64,000 nucleotides of DNA from Prorocentrum cordatum (taxonomy: Eukaryota > Sar > Dinophyceae > Prorocentrales > Prorocentraceae): positions 114,628-178,627 of the forward strand of contig CAUYUJ010017978.1 of assembly GCA_963575745.1 (NCBI GenBank), read 5' to 3'. Made by a program: the position numbers and the translations under genes. This document shows, piece by piece, positions 20,300 through 31,200 of the stretch. The notes under the pieces were generated by a model. That model saw only the letters and a list, made by a program, of their open reading frames with translations, did not search any database and was not told the origin of the DNA. The stretch's first letter is position 1. Each line of letters starts with the position of its first letter.

Positions 20300-20740
20300 A
20301 CCACCACCACCACCTCCTCCTCCTCCTCCTCCTCCTCCTCCTCGTTCTTCTCCCCCTATTAGTGCATCCATCCTTCCTTCTTTCCTCCTCCTTCTCATCC
20401 TCCCTCCTCCTCCTACCTCCTCCTCCTCCTCCTCATCCTGCTCCTCCTCTTCCTCCTCCTCCTCCTTCTCCTCCTCCTTCTCCTCCTCCCTCCCTCCCTC
20501 CCCCCCTCCCCTCCCCTCCCTCCCTCCCTCCCTCCTCTCCTCCTCCCTCCTCCTCCACCTCGTCCTCCTCCTTCACCCTCCATCAGTGCAGCCTTCCTTA
20601 CTTATTTCCTCCCTCCTCCTCTCCTCCTCCCCTCTCCTCCTGCTCCTGCTCCTGCTCCTGGTCCTGGTCCTTGGTCCTGCTCCTCCTCCCCCTCCTCCTC
20701 CTCCTCCTCCTCCTCCTCCTCTCCTCTCCTCCTCTACTCT
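20300..20740. repeat. CTC/CCT array with CTCCTG block
   Basis: About 440 bp of polypyrimidine triplets, including a CTCCTG hexamer block at about 20636..20680. The frames are artefacts. Confidence 0.9.
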
Positions 20741-21340
20741 CTAGAACTACTCAATATGAATACCACTCTCCTGCTCTCCTCTCTCCGCCGACTACGTGCC
20801 GAAAGTATCCCGCCCTCTACGTATACTGTTCTTGAAAAACACACCGGGTTTCGGACGCTGATCGTTTATGCGTGTTGCATTCGGAACGGCTCGGGTCTTT
20901 CGAAATGGTGCTTCCGCTGCAGCGTGCGCCTCATGTTAGGCTCGGCGCATTGCTCCCGTCGCTCAGAATGGCGCTATCGCCACAGCGCGGGCCACTCTTA
21001 TGGATCCGAGCCCTCCCTCATCGTAAACTCCCCTCTTCATTCCACTCCCCGCCTTTCCGTGGTCCTCCCGCTCCTCTCACTCCTGCGTCTGCTGTTCCTT
21101 GTCGTCCTCCTTCCTCATCGTCTCTCCTCCTCCTGCTCATCCTCTAGCTAGTCCGCCACCTCCTACTCCTCCTCCAATGTACACAGCTATCCTGTTCCGG
21201 TTGCGCATAAACACGATGGTGTCCTTTTGGGATTCCAGGTTCGCCAAGACATCAGTCCGCGGATAGAGACGAACATTTGTGCAATGGGAAGGGACGGGTG
21301 CAAGAGGAAGGCCGTCAGATACAGTGCGAGCGAACCTAGC
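20741..21340. other. AT-richer spacer, ORFs not recognised
   Basis: Contains a plus frame from an ATG at 20756 (MNTTLLLSSLRRL..., 131 aa) that ends in repeat-derived Leu/Ser, and a small minus frame at 21137..21346. Composition is more balanced than the neighbours, but no domain could be named. Confidence 0.3.
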
Positions 21341-21540
21341 TTGCATCTCCTCTCTCCTCCTCTCCTCCTCCCTCCTCCTCCTCCTCCTCCTCCTCCTCCT
21401 CCTCCTCCTTCCTCCCTCCCTCCCTCCCTCCCTCCCTCCCTCCCTCCCTCCTCGGCCTTCCTCCTCCTCGTCCCCTCCCTCGTCCCCTCCCTCCCCTCCT
21501 CCCTCCCCTCCTCCCTCCCCTCCTCCCTCCTCATGCCTCT
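21341..21540. repeat. CTC and CCCT array
   Basis: A (CTC)n block then a (CCCT)n block. The frames are Ser/Leu/Pro runs. Confidence 0.9.
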
Positions 21541-22004
21541 ACGTTCTCCGCTTCCCCCTCCGAGATGTCGCCTGGCTTGCGGGGGGATGTGTCCCCGTTG
21601 CCGAGGTCTCTGAACAACATTGACCCGACGCGCGCTGGCACTTTGGTCAGGCGGGCTGGTCGTCACTAAGCTTGCTCACGAGGAGCATGAGCACAAGGGA
21701 GGAGGGGTGAAGGGAAGGAGGAAGGAGGCGATTATATAATGGAGGATGGACCGGCCGAGTACACAAGCGAATAAGCGAGACGATGGTAATTAACGACCAG
21801 AGCGGGGTGGAGAGAGGGCGGGACGAAGAGATGGGAAACATTGCATGAACCACTACGCTGCCACGCCGAAGGCGTCTCAAGGACGGACAGGATGCTCCGG
21901 CACCTCGCTCTTCATCAGCACAACCTGCGGGTGTGCTTCGAGGAGGGAGCTGCGCGCCTCGTCCTTGCCCTTATGCCTCGTCTTGCAGCTGCTGCTCCAT
22001 CTCT
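21541..22004. other. Spacer, nothing recognised
   Basis: Mixed composition with no recognisable coding or structural feature. Confidence 0.4.
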
Positions 22005-22215
22005 CCTCCTCCTCCTCCTCCTCCTCCTCCTCCTGCTCCTCTCCTCATCCTCCTCCCCTCCTCCTCCTCCTCCTCCTCCGTCCTCGTCTCCTCCTTCCTC
22101 CTCCTCCTCCCTCCTCCTCCTCCTCCTCCTCCTCCTCCTCCTCCTCATCCTCCTCCCTTTCCTCCTCCTCCTCCTCCTCCTCCTCCTCCTCCTCCTCCTC
22201 CTCCTCATCTCTCCT
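22005..22215. repeat. CTC array
   Basis: Near-continuous (CTC)n with TCAT and CCCTTT interruptions. Confidence 0.9.
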
Positions 22216-23633
22216 CCCCCTCCTCCGCTTGCATTGCGGGGTTGGCCTGCCAGGCGCCCTGGGCCAAGGCCAGAGCGGCCGAGCGCGGCTAGCTACGAGC
22301 TGCCTGATCTTCCCCGCCCGCTGTGGCACCTGGAGCGGGGCACCCCGTGCTGCACCGTCAGTGGTTTTCTGCCTGCCGCCCCGCGTGTGCTGACCTTCGT
22401 GCTGGTCTTGTCGGGCGAAACATTTCTCACACGCGCCCCATGCTTGGCATGTCGTCCAAGCACGGTCAGATATTGTGCACACTCAATCTGTTCTCACACC
22501 TCGGAGATTTCTTCTCCGGGCCTAACCAGTCGGAGCCTACCTTCCAGTATAATGGTAATCCCGAGCGTGGTGACGATCTGGTCCGAGGATCTTGATTCGG
22601 TCGGTCGTCGCGAAACTGACGAGGACAGTATGAGCTTACGTGTCAGGCTCCGATTATGATTAGGAGCTTGGTCATGGCCTCGCCCCTCTCGCCCACCCTA
22701 TCTCTCAGACCGCGCAAGCTGGTGAATTTGCTGCTTGCACGGCTGCCTGTCGGAATGCGATGGATCCGTCTGGCGGCTTCGGGGACGGCCAGAACGTGGT
22801 GTGGCTCTAGGCTGCCCCTCGCTCCGAACACCTCCCTATTGAGCGAGCTCGTGCAAGCATATGAGCATGGACGGGCGATCGCAAAACGGACCGTATACAC
22901 CCGTGTAAAGGACGCGTGACAGAGGCGACGGCGACGATGAACGCGACGAAGACGACGACGGCGATGAGGGCGGCGACGACGACAACGACACCCGCAAGGG
23001 GCAGACCAGGCTGGCCCAAGGCGGTCTCAACACCTGAGGCAGCGGACGATCCGCACGTTCATGTCCTAACGTCTGGGAGCAGTGCGGCCGCTCATCATGC
23101 GAGGCCTGGGGCTCTTGCGCACGAGCAGCCAGCGCCCGAGCAACATGGAGGGATTAGCAAGGCCATCGCAGTTTCTCGCATGGCACTTTTGCCTAGGCAG
23201 TGCTGCCCCGCGACGCCCACAGAGCGAAGGGGGGCTGGGCCCTCGCGGGTGCCCTGGCAGGCGGCAGCCTGGCGCAAGTGGCCTGCTTGGTCGCCCGCAG
23301 ACGAGGTTAGAGCCCCCACGGCCCGATGCCCGGTGCCCCGGCAGCTCTGCAAGGCGGACCGCGGGAGGTCCGCGCCGAGGGAGGCCGCGACCCGTGCGGC
23401 CAAACGCCGCAGAGCCACGGGCCACGGCGACTCCAGCCCAGGAAGCACAGACAGAGCAGGCACGCCCGGAAGTCAGTCAGCGCCTGGGGGTCTCGGCCCG
23501 AGATGAAGATCCAGACAGCACGCAGGCGCGCATGTGGCCTCCGCGGCCCCGTGGGCCAGAGGGCAGACGAACGCAGACGGCTCGGCTGGGCCCCCCGACC
23601 GTTCCTGAGCATCTGCGCCTGTTCTGTCTGATA
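22216..23633. other. GC-rich spacer, nothing recognised
   Basis: Long overlapping frames on both strands reflect the high GC content. I searched them for RT, endonuclease, integrase and RNase H motifs by eye and found none. A short GAC/GGC triplet stretch lies at about 22925..22995. Confidence 0.4.
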
Positions 23634-24898
23634 TCACATGCCTGCAACCATCTGGCAATGCCTTGGGGTGCCGGCCAGTGCTGGAACTGCCGCGCCTGCT
23701 GCAGAAACGGACGCACAAGAGGCCCGTGGCCGTGGGCCCCGGCCGCGCGGAGCGAGCTGGGCGTGGAGCGGGGGGAACGCGGCAAACAAAGGAGGGAGCG
23801 AAGGGCAGGGGCCAGGGGTCTGCACGCAGAACCCTCTCGGCAGCACTGGCCGGCCGAAGAGTCCTCGCGCACTCGGAAGGCACTGCCAGCAGTTTCCCGC
23901 CCACCTAGTTTCTTGCGGGCCAGGAACGCAGAAACGGAGGGTTCTGGGCGGGCTCTGGGAGCTTCCCCCAACTCTCCCAAACAAACATCTGGCTCGGCGC
24001 CACTCTGGTAAAACTCTGACGGCAAACTCCGCCACTTGGTTCAACTGTTTCAAGAGAGCGGTGAGGGTGGCCACATCTTTGGGATATAAATGAAACACCG
24101 CATCCTCCTCAGCAAAAGCATCGGCCCCATTGTCCCCCCTGGTCTTCCAGCTGCGTTGTGCAGCAGAGCCGTCGTCCTCATTCACATGAAATTTCACCTC
24201 GTGAGAACTCCAAGCCCTCGGGAAACCCGCTTTGATCCTGCGACAGTGGCCCGACTGGGCTGTTTTGCCTAGCGGAGCCTTCAGCTGGCCCCTGGCACCC
24301 CGCATGAGAGCAGAGCACTCCACGACAATGCTCACGTCGGCATCCACTTCTTCTGGGGGGCTCTGGTCCAGGTGCTCCACCGCGTGCATGAGCCCGCGGT
24401 GCTCTTCAAGCGCTGCAGTGTGGGGACGCCTCCCAGGCATGAGCCCCATTGCCCATCGACGAGAGCGGCCGTCGCTGTCTATTTGCACTGCAGCCCGGCC
24501 CCCATCTGGCCCCGAAGTCTTGGGGTTCAAGGCTGAGCCGCCCGAATACATCTTCGCATCGTGATTGGACAAAAAAACGGGTCCGTGGCCCCGCCCTGGT
24601 CACTGTAGCGCACAGTGTCGGTGGTTGGGGGTTCCAGCTCCACCTCTGGCAGCTCCACCTCTGGCAGCGCACAGTTGAACAGCGGGTCTGGATCTCCTGG
24701 TGCGATGGCCTCCTGAAGGTCCTGGTCGAGCTCGAGTCTCGCCGTGTCTATGCGGGGGCAAGTCCAAATGCGGTTCCAGAGCGAATCCACAGCACGGCGG
24801 AACTCGCAGAACAGGGCGAGCTCGCACCCCCGCCGGTGGAGAGAGGCCGCCGTCGTGCATACGCGGCAAACAAAGCCCGAGCAACTTCTCAGACTCAA
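23634..24898 (-). pseudogene. Retroelement RNase H relic
   Basis: The minus frame 24572 to 23634 follows the RNase H layout of LINE-type elements. MYSGGSALNPKTSGPDGG stands where Y(T/D)DGS is usual. TAALEEHRGLMHAVEHL is the helix with the catalytic Glu. VSIVVECSALMRGARG takes the place of the usual TD-x-x-V strand. Further on, RGDNGADAFAEEDAVFH is the GN-x-x-AD-x-x-A helix. The first catalytic Asp is Gly (YSGGSA) and the second is Glu, so the active site is lost. An upstream frame (24898 to 24527) with a CRVC motif may be the preceding linker, shifted in frame. The downstream half is Pro/Arg/Ser-rich. Confidence 0.6.
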
Positions 24899-25718
24899 GG
24901 CTAACGGAGTTTAGCGTTAGCTTGTTCCTGACTGCAGCACGGGCGGATCGTCTGAGTGAGACACTGCGCACCAGGCAAAAGCAATCGTATGAGAGAATTT
25001 GCTCGTTGCCCGACGGCAACTATCTGAGATCACTGGTGTGTGAGCCCGGAACAAATACACCGCGGCAGTGGCGTCTGGTCTGGAAGCGTGGCCGCCTACA
25101 CTTGCAATGAACCCATTGCGTATACATACTGCTGCAATAAAGCCTCGTAGCGGCACGGATTACCCTCCCCTCCTCGTCGTCGTCGTCGTCCCCACCCCTC
25201 TCCTCCCTCCCCCCGCGTGACCCGATCTCTGCTTCGCAGTCGGGCGTTCTGCTGTTTCTCTGCCCACGCGTCCTGCCGTTAACCTGGCTCAGTGACGACA
25301 GTGGTGCCCAAGCGCCGTGCCAGGGGCTGGCGCATGGCTTCTGTTCTGCTCTTGTTCCTGGTGGGTTGGGCCCAAAGGCCCCCGTCCTGGATTTCAGTCG
25401 CCCTTGGATGACCCCAGGCCTGGATCAGCTTGTAGACGCTGGCATCAAGAGACGTCCTGTGGAGGTCCTGGGTGAATCTCCTTCCTACCAGCTCTGGCGG
25501 GGAGTCCGTCAGGCAGACAGGGGTGTCGGACGCCGACTTGTGCTGCGCCTGGCTGACAGAAGCCCAGCCTACCTCTGCCCCCACAGTAATGCATCTAAGA
25601 TGGGGGTGAGTGCCCCGTCGACGCCGTCCAAGACTCCAACACGGGGGGGGGCCTTGATCAGCGCCTCGAGGCATGCGTGAAACGCCTGAGTGAGGGGCCA
25701 ACGCGTAGACCGTCAGAT
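24899..25718. other. Spacer, ORFs not recognised
   Basis: A minus frame at 25752..25279 reads fairly natural sequence (TDSPPELVGRRFTQDLHRTS) but matches nothing I can name. A short CGT run lies at about 25168..25183. Confidence 0.3.
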
Positions 25719-25930
25719 GCTTGAATAGGGAACCGAACAATGACATAAACATAAAAACTCGGAGGTCCGCGCGGATTTCTCGGATCGGCGCTGGACCCCC
25801 CTCCCTGGCGCGCGGAGCGCGCCAGGGGCGGCGCCGGAGGCGCCGCCGGGGGGCCCAGCGCCGATCCGAGAAATCCGCGCGAACCTCTGAGTTTTTATGT
25901 TTATGCCACTTTTTGTTCCCCTATTGAAGC
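25719..25930. mobile_element. Family 1 hairpin element, full copy
   Basis: 212 bp and almost entirely palindromic. The arms run from GCTTGAATAGGG/CCCCTATTGAAGC inward through CATAAACATAAAAACTC, GCGCGGATTTCTCGGATCGG and CGCTGG to a GGCGCCGGAGGCGCC centre. The two ~76-nt arms are close to 88% identical when reverse-complemented. No coding capacity. The outer 25 bp are more diverged than the inner arm. Confidence 0.85.
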
Positions 25931-27237
25931 TGTGGGTTCATAGCCTCCCACCCTTCTCGAGCGCGCCCCACGCTTGTGCCCTCCAGCGTGGCTCCGCGGG
26001 TCCTGGTGGGCCTCCGTGGCCCCAGGCGAAGTCGATGGAAGCCCTGGGCGCCAGATCCCTAACGCCTCGGCCCCCAGAGCGCGCAGCTGATGGACCTCCT
26101 CGGGGCTCGAACCCGCCACGTCGCCCACGCGCGTGGCGCTCGGCTTCTGGCCCGCGAAGAGCAAGTCGGCTCTTGGTCCAGCTTCGCCCCTCTGAGTCCA
26201 GACATCGGGCATCCTCCTGTGGACCTTCGTCCAGCGACTGTTCCTTCCTGCCGGCGAGGGGGGCTGTGTGGGCGCCTTTCCTGGTGCAGACTCCCCGTTG
26301 TGGATCTTGTTTCGGGCGCCGTCGATCACTTGGGGCCCGTCGAGCAGTCCGCCCCCCAGGTTCGCCACCTCCCCCGTGAAAGCGCGGGCGTACTGGCTGG
26401 AAACCCACTGTGCCCCGCCCTCAACTTCCCGGGGCCGAACGCGAACGATCGGGGGCCCCAGGCGGTTGGCACGTGCGCTGAACAACTGGCCCGCCAACTT
26501 GAGGATGCCGTGTAAACGGCCAGCGACCTATCGGCGGGCTCCGTCCACCTCGGGATCGTCGACGAGGGTCGTGCCGAACCCTGGGCCACGGGCGCCACGC
26601 AACCTCTTGTCTCGAATGCTGCCGCACGGATCCCAGCGTCTCTCCCCTGCTCTGGGTGGGGGATGGGGGGGGAGGAAGAGGAGTCGATCATTGGCGCTGC
26701 CGACCAGAGATAACTCGAAATTGCGGCGCGCGGGGCGCGGAGCGGGAGACCGCGCACCTGGCGCTCTAGCCGCGAGCCCCGACGGCGCGCGTGCCCGCGG
26801 CGCAGGAGGCCGGCCAACCGCGCGCCCGCCCTGCGCCCGCCCGCGCCCGCCAGTGCCCTCCTCGCCGCTTGCCTCCAGGTCCAGTCGGTCGCTTCCCTCC
26901 CTGGCGCCGCACAGTGAAAACGTATATGAAGGACGGGCGGTAAGGACGCAAGACCCTTGGAGGCCGAACTCGGGATTTGTTGGGCGGCGGGCGACCCAAA
27001 CCCCAGTGGAAACGGCAAAGGACGGGCCGCAGAAGCAAGGACTCAAGGGTACCCTAGATGACGGCGCGCGTCCTTACTAGGCGCGTTGACTGTATTGAAA
27101 ACGCCTCCGCCCCCCAGCTTGGCCTCCCACTCCCTGCAATGTGGCCTGCCGAGATGTCCGAGGGCAGCCCGGAGCAGCTCTCGGCCGAGCCGACGGTGGC
27201 GACGCTCCCTCAGTCGGTCGCGACCATATTCGGCTTC
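25931..27237. other. GC-rich spacer with unrecognised ORFs
   Basis: The minus frame 26497..25901 (198 aa) has natural composition (QYARAFTGEVANLGG, GDVAGSSPEEVHQLRALGAE) but no family I know. A short plus frame near the right edge (from an ATG at 27139) reads MWPAEMSEGSPEQLSAEPTV and ends at a TAG where the 10-bp minisatellite begins. It has high GC3 and could be an exon end. Neither is supported well enough to call a gene. Confidence 0.3.
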
Positions 27238-27432
27238 AAGGATTCGTAGGAATTCCTAAAGATTCCTAGGAATTCCGAAGGGTTCCTAGGAATTCCCAAG
27301 GATTCCTAAGGATTCCTAGGAATTCCTGAGGATTCCTAGGAATTCCTAAGGATTCCTAAGTAGGAGTTCGAAGCCTTCCTAGGAATTCCTAAGGATTCCT
27401 AGGAATTCCTACGGATTCCTAGGAATTCCCAA
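27238..27432. repeat. 10-bp minisatellite
   Basis: About 18 units of RATTCCTARG, arranged largely as the 20-bp dimer GATTCCTAGGAATTCCTAAG. One interruption at about 27361..27374 shifts the register. The dimer contains the palindrome TAGGAATTCCTA. Confidence 0.9.
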
Positions 27433-27658
27433 TCCTCTCGAGATACTTCTCAATGCGCCCGCGTCGGGCGCCTCGGGGCCCAGCTCCAGTGGCTCTTTCG
27501 GGGCCCAGTCCGCCCTCCAGGCGGAGCTCCCTTGATTCTCCGTTGGGGGCCTCGAACCTCGCCGTGGAACTGCTCGTCCGGCCTCCATTCCCCTGAGAGT
27601 GCGCTGCAACTCTGGTGTGGGCGCGGGCCCATCAGGCGCCTCCTCCCCCTCCTCCTCC

Positions 27659-27693
<35 letters not shown>

Positions 27694-27841
27694 CTCCTCC
27701 TCCTCCTCCTCCTCCTCCTCGTCCGGAAGCCCCCAGGGGAGAACAGTGAGGACAGTGCCGAGAGCGTGCAGGTGAATCACGAACACGCCTCGAAAAAAAG
27801 AACGAGAGAGGGCCCTCATCCAACAAGGGGCGCTCTCCGCG
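27433..27841. repeat. Spacer with a CTC array
   Basis: A (CTC)n/(TCC)n run occupies about 27643..27722. The rest is GC-rich with an A7 run at about 27793. The frames are artefacts. Confidence 0.6.
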
Positions 27842-28074
27842 CCGTGCGCGGGGCAGGGGAGCAACGGTGCGAGGGTCACTAACGGCGCAACGCCGGGCAG
27901 TCCCCACTCGCACCGCGCCCCCCGCCCGCACCCGCCCACTATTCAGGTGCCTCGGGCTCGGGCGCCTGCTGAGCATCGCAGGCACCCCGAGCTCCGAGAA
28001 AACAAGCGGCTCGAGGGGCTCGCCCGCCTTGGGATGCAGGCCCCTTCGAGCCAGCTCGAGCATCGACGCGATGG
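27842..28074 (-). mobile_element. 5'-truncated 3' end of the full-length LINE
   Basis: 233 bp nearly identical to the last C-terminal codons and 3' untranslated region of the LINE at 28134..34351. It runs on the minus strand from ATCGCGTCGATGCTCGAGC through the stop to the 3' end CCCCGCGCACGG. Homology stops at the same 3' base in both copies, which fixes the element's 3' terminus. The 5' truncation is typical of incomplete reverse transcription. Confidence 0.85.
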
Positions 28075-28088
28075 AGGCCAAGACAGCC

Positions 28089-28119
28089 CGCTGCACTTAA
28101 GGGGCCCTTAAGTGCAGCG
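28089..28119. repeat. Perfect 15-bp hairpin between LINE copies
   Basis: CGCTGCACTTAAGGG, one G, then its exact reverse complement. It lies in the 59-bp spacer between the truncated copy and the 3' end of the full LINE. Confidence 0.85.
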
Positions 28120-28230
28120 GATCTGCTCCTTCCGTGCGCGGGGCTGGGGAGCAACGGTGCGAGGGTCACTAACGGCGCAACGCCGGGCAGTCCCCACTCG
28201 CACCGCGCCCCCCGCCAGCACATCCGCCCA

Positions 28231-31200
28231 CTAGTCAGGTGCCTCGGGCTCGGGCGCCTGCTGCGGCATCGCAGGCACCCCGAGCTCCGAGAAGACGAGC
28301 GGCTCGAGGGGCTCGCCCGTCTTGGGATGCAGGCCCCTTCGAGCCAGCTCGAGCATCGACGCGATAGCTCCGTCCCCCCCACTCCCAGCTCCCGCCGACC
28401 CCGTCCCAGCCCTCTTGCACGCTCGAGACAGGCCGACCGACAGCCGATTGGGGCGCACAGCGTGCGCCCCGCACTTAACACAGATCAAAACTCGATCCAA
28501 GGCCTGGACCTGGTGTCCTGGCCCGACCTCCTGGGGGTCGCATGCACGGGAGGCCAGAGACTTCAACGACGAGGCCGTCGCTGCAAGCCTCCAGCAGGCT
28601 CGACATCGAATAGCTCCCCCAGCGAAGACCACAAAGTCGTGATCGGTCGGCCGCCGCGGACGGCGGGGCCGAAAGACAGCCTTCGGAGGCGCACGGAGTA
28701 TCGGGGTGGAGAGGCGGGCCACGCGCTCGGCAGCCCAGGCCAGACAACGCATCGTGTCCTGGGCCCGAAGCAGAGAAAATTTGTGAGCCTTGACCACGGA
28801 GGTGGATCCAAGGAAATCAGCCGCTGCCACGCGGGCGAAAACATCAGCCCACATATTACCGAAAAAATGCTCCAGGGGCTCCTGGGAGGCCAGGCAGGCA
28901 TCAAACCCCTCGAGGACGGTCCGATGGGCCTTCGTCCAAACAAACACGGGCCTGACAGGGTCGCCTCTATACAGCTCGTGGATGCTCCGCCAGATGGACG
29001 CGTGAGGCGCTCTGGCAGAAGCATGACGACCCTCCCAGGCCATTCCCTCGACCTGCAGCTGTAAATGATCAGTCACGTACGTGGCTGGCCTCTGGGCCCT
29101 CTGCAGGGCCTTGAGACCAGCAACGCGCTCGGCCCTGGGCACCGTCTGGATAGGGCCCCCCAGGCTCCCGAACAAAGCTTTGTATGGCCACAGGTCTCGG
29201 GTCAATGCTACGACGGCCCAGCCACAGCGCCGTTCCTCAGGGAAATCACTTTCAAGACAGGACCCGTCCCCGTACAACTTCGACGGCCACGGCATGTCGA
29301 TCGCCCCCCACTCGCGCTCAGCCTGAGCACGTGCAGGCAGCGGCCTGAAAGCAGGCCTCAGGGGCAGCGCGTAGAGCACGTCGACGGCCGAGAAGTCCTG
29401 CACCTGGCCCCCGTCGCGCCACGGGGCTGCCTCCAGGATGTCCTTCCTCCTCTTGGCCACCTCCTCGGGGTACGGCTCCGTCTCCTCGTCCTCCTGCTGC
29501 TGATGCAATACCGTGCAGCCGAAGATCTCATGCTCGAGGTCGCAGCAGGCCTCCCCGCAGAACTCGCACGAACCGTCGCCGCCGTAGCCAGCCTGCATGC
29601 GGCGCTGCGGCGACCAGAACCCGTTGGACTGCAGCTTGGCCAGAGCCCCTCTGTGGCCAGGCGCCAAGGAGGCGTGTCCCAGTCGAAGCGCACGAAGCCA
29701 CACATGCTGCTGCCGCCTGCCGTCACCATCGGCTGGGGGCGCCTCAGGCAGCTGGTCGAGGATACGATGGCTCTGCCAACGGTCGAGGCTGCGACGCAGG
29801 AAAAACAGCACCTCACTGGGACAATACTGCAGCAAACTGATATGCAGGCCCTCATCGTCAACCAAGATTGTAGAACTTGCCATGTTCCAGTTGACTCTCC
29901 TGAGGGACAACCACAAGGCCGAAAGCGGGCCCTGCGCACTGGCCCACGTGACGTGAGTGTGGCGGGCTTCCCAGGAGTCACGCAAGCCCATCCAGGCCCG
30001 CTGCAGTCGGGAGAGCGTCACACGCCCATCCCACACCCACGCCGCGTACTGCCCCACGATGCTGAAGGTAGCGTGGAATATGGGGTCGAAGCTCCACTGC
30101 TGCGCGGCCAGGTACAGCGTCAGGGAGCCCGACCCTTTGTAGCCACAGAAGACGCCAGCCATGGTCCTCATCTGCTGCAGCTCCGTGTCGCTGATGCCGC
30201 TGACCGTGGCTCCGTGCCCCACGGATGGCAGCACACCCGTGGCCCAGAGCCGAGCCGCCCGCTGTCGTCCTGCTCCCTTCTGCAGTGCTCGAACGCTGGC
30301 CTTCTTTCCGTGCATGGCCTTCAGGCGTCCCTTCTGCACGGCCCTTGTGGCCGACGACCCAGCTAGGTCGTGGCCAAGATACCGCATGTGCCTCTTGCCA
30401 GCGATCTTCAGCAGCCTGGCGTACTTCTGAAAGTGGTAGCTGGTGCGCCTGGACGTCGTAAGGTGCCCAGACTTATCCATCTGCAGCACCAGCCCGAGGG
30501 GCCGGACAGCCCTGCAGAAAGCACGAGTGGCAATGGCCATTTCTCGCACCCCGCTCGGGTCGTTGCCGACCCAGCACAGCGCGACGTCGTCCACCAAGTC
30601 CTTGGGCTGAACCTGAGGAGCGACCGACATCGTCTGGCGAATGCTGCGAGTCAACAACACCATGAGAAGCGTAGTGGCGTGGGTGCAGCCTGCCAGGATG
30701 CCCTGATACGCCCTGCGCGCCACTGAATACGAAGAATACGAGTGCACCGAGCGCAGCTGCTGGTACATCTGCACAAGCATGAACGCCATTCGCATAGGGT
30801 ATCCACTGGCCCTGCACTCCAACAAAATGGCATCATGCCTGACCAGCTCGTAGCATTTGAGCATGTCCAGCAGCACAATGATGGCGTCGTCATCGCACAG
30901 GGTCGCCATCTCCTTGGTGAGCGCCAAATCAAAGGCCGCATCACTCGACGACTTGCCTCCAGTGTGGCCCCAGACCTCTGGTAGCGCATGGGCCTTCTCC
31001 CACGCTGCCGAGACAGGCCGCCTCGCCCGTCCCCAGATCCTGACCAGCGTGTTCATCAGCACAATCAGGCGCTCCCCACCCCCTGGCTTGGGGAGTCTCA
31101 CGAGCTTCGAGAGGAATCTGCCGTCTGGCCACAGCAGGAGGTGCTCGCACCGCTCGAAGAGGCGCGCCATAGCCGTCAGCGCCCCGTGGGAGAGGTGCTC

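Noticed and set aside
26095-26180. tRNA-like T-arm (GGGTTCGAGCCCC on the minus strand)
   Set aside because: No matching acceptor, D-arm or anticodon arm at the right distances.
28327-30366. Plus-strand frames of up to 433 aa under the intact LINE
   Set aside because: Antisense shadows of ORF2 in GC-rich DNA, without motifs.
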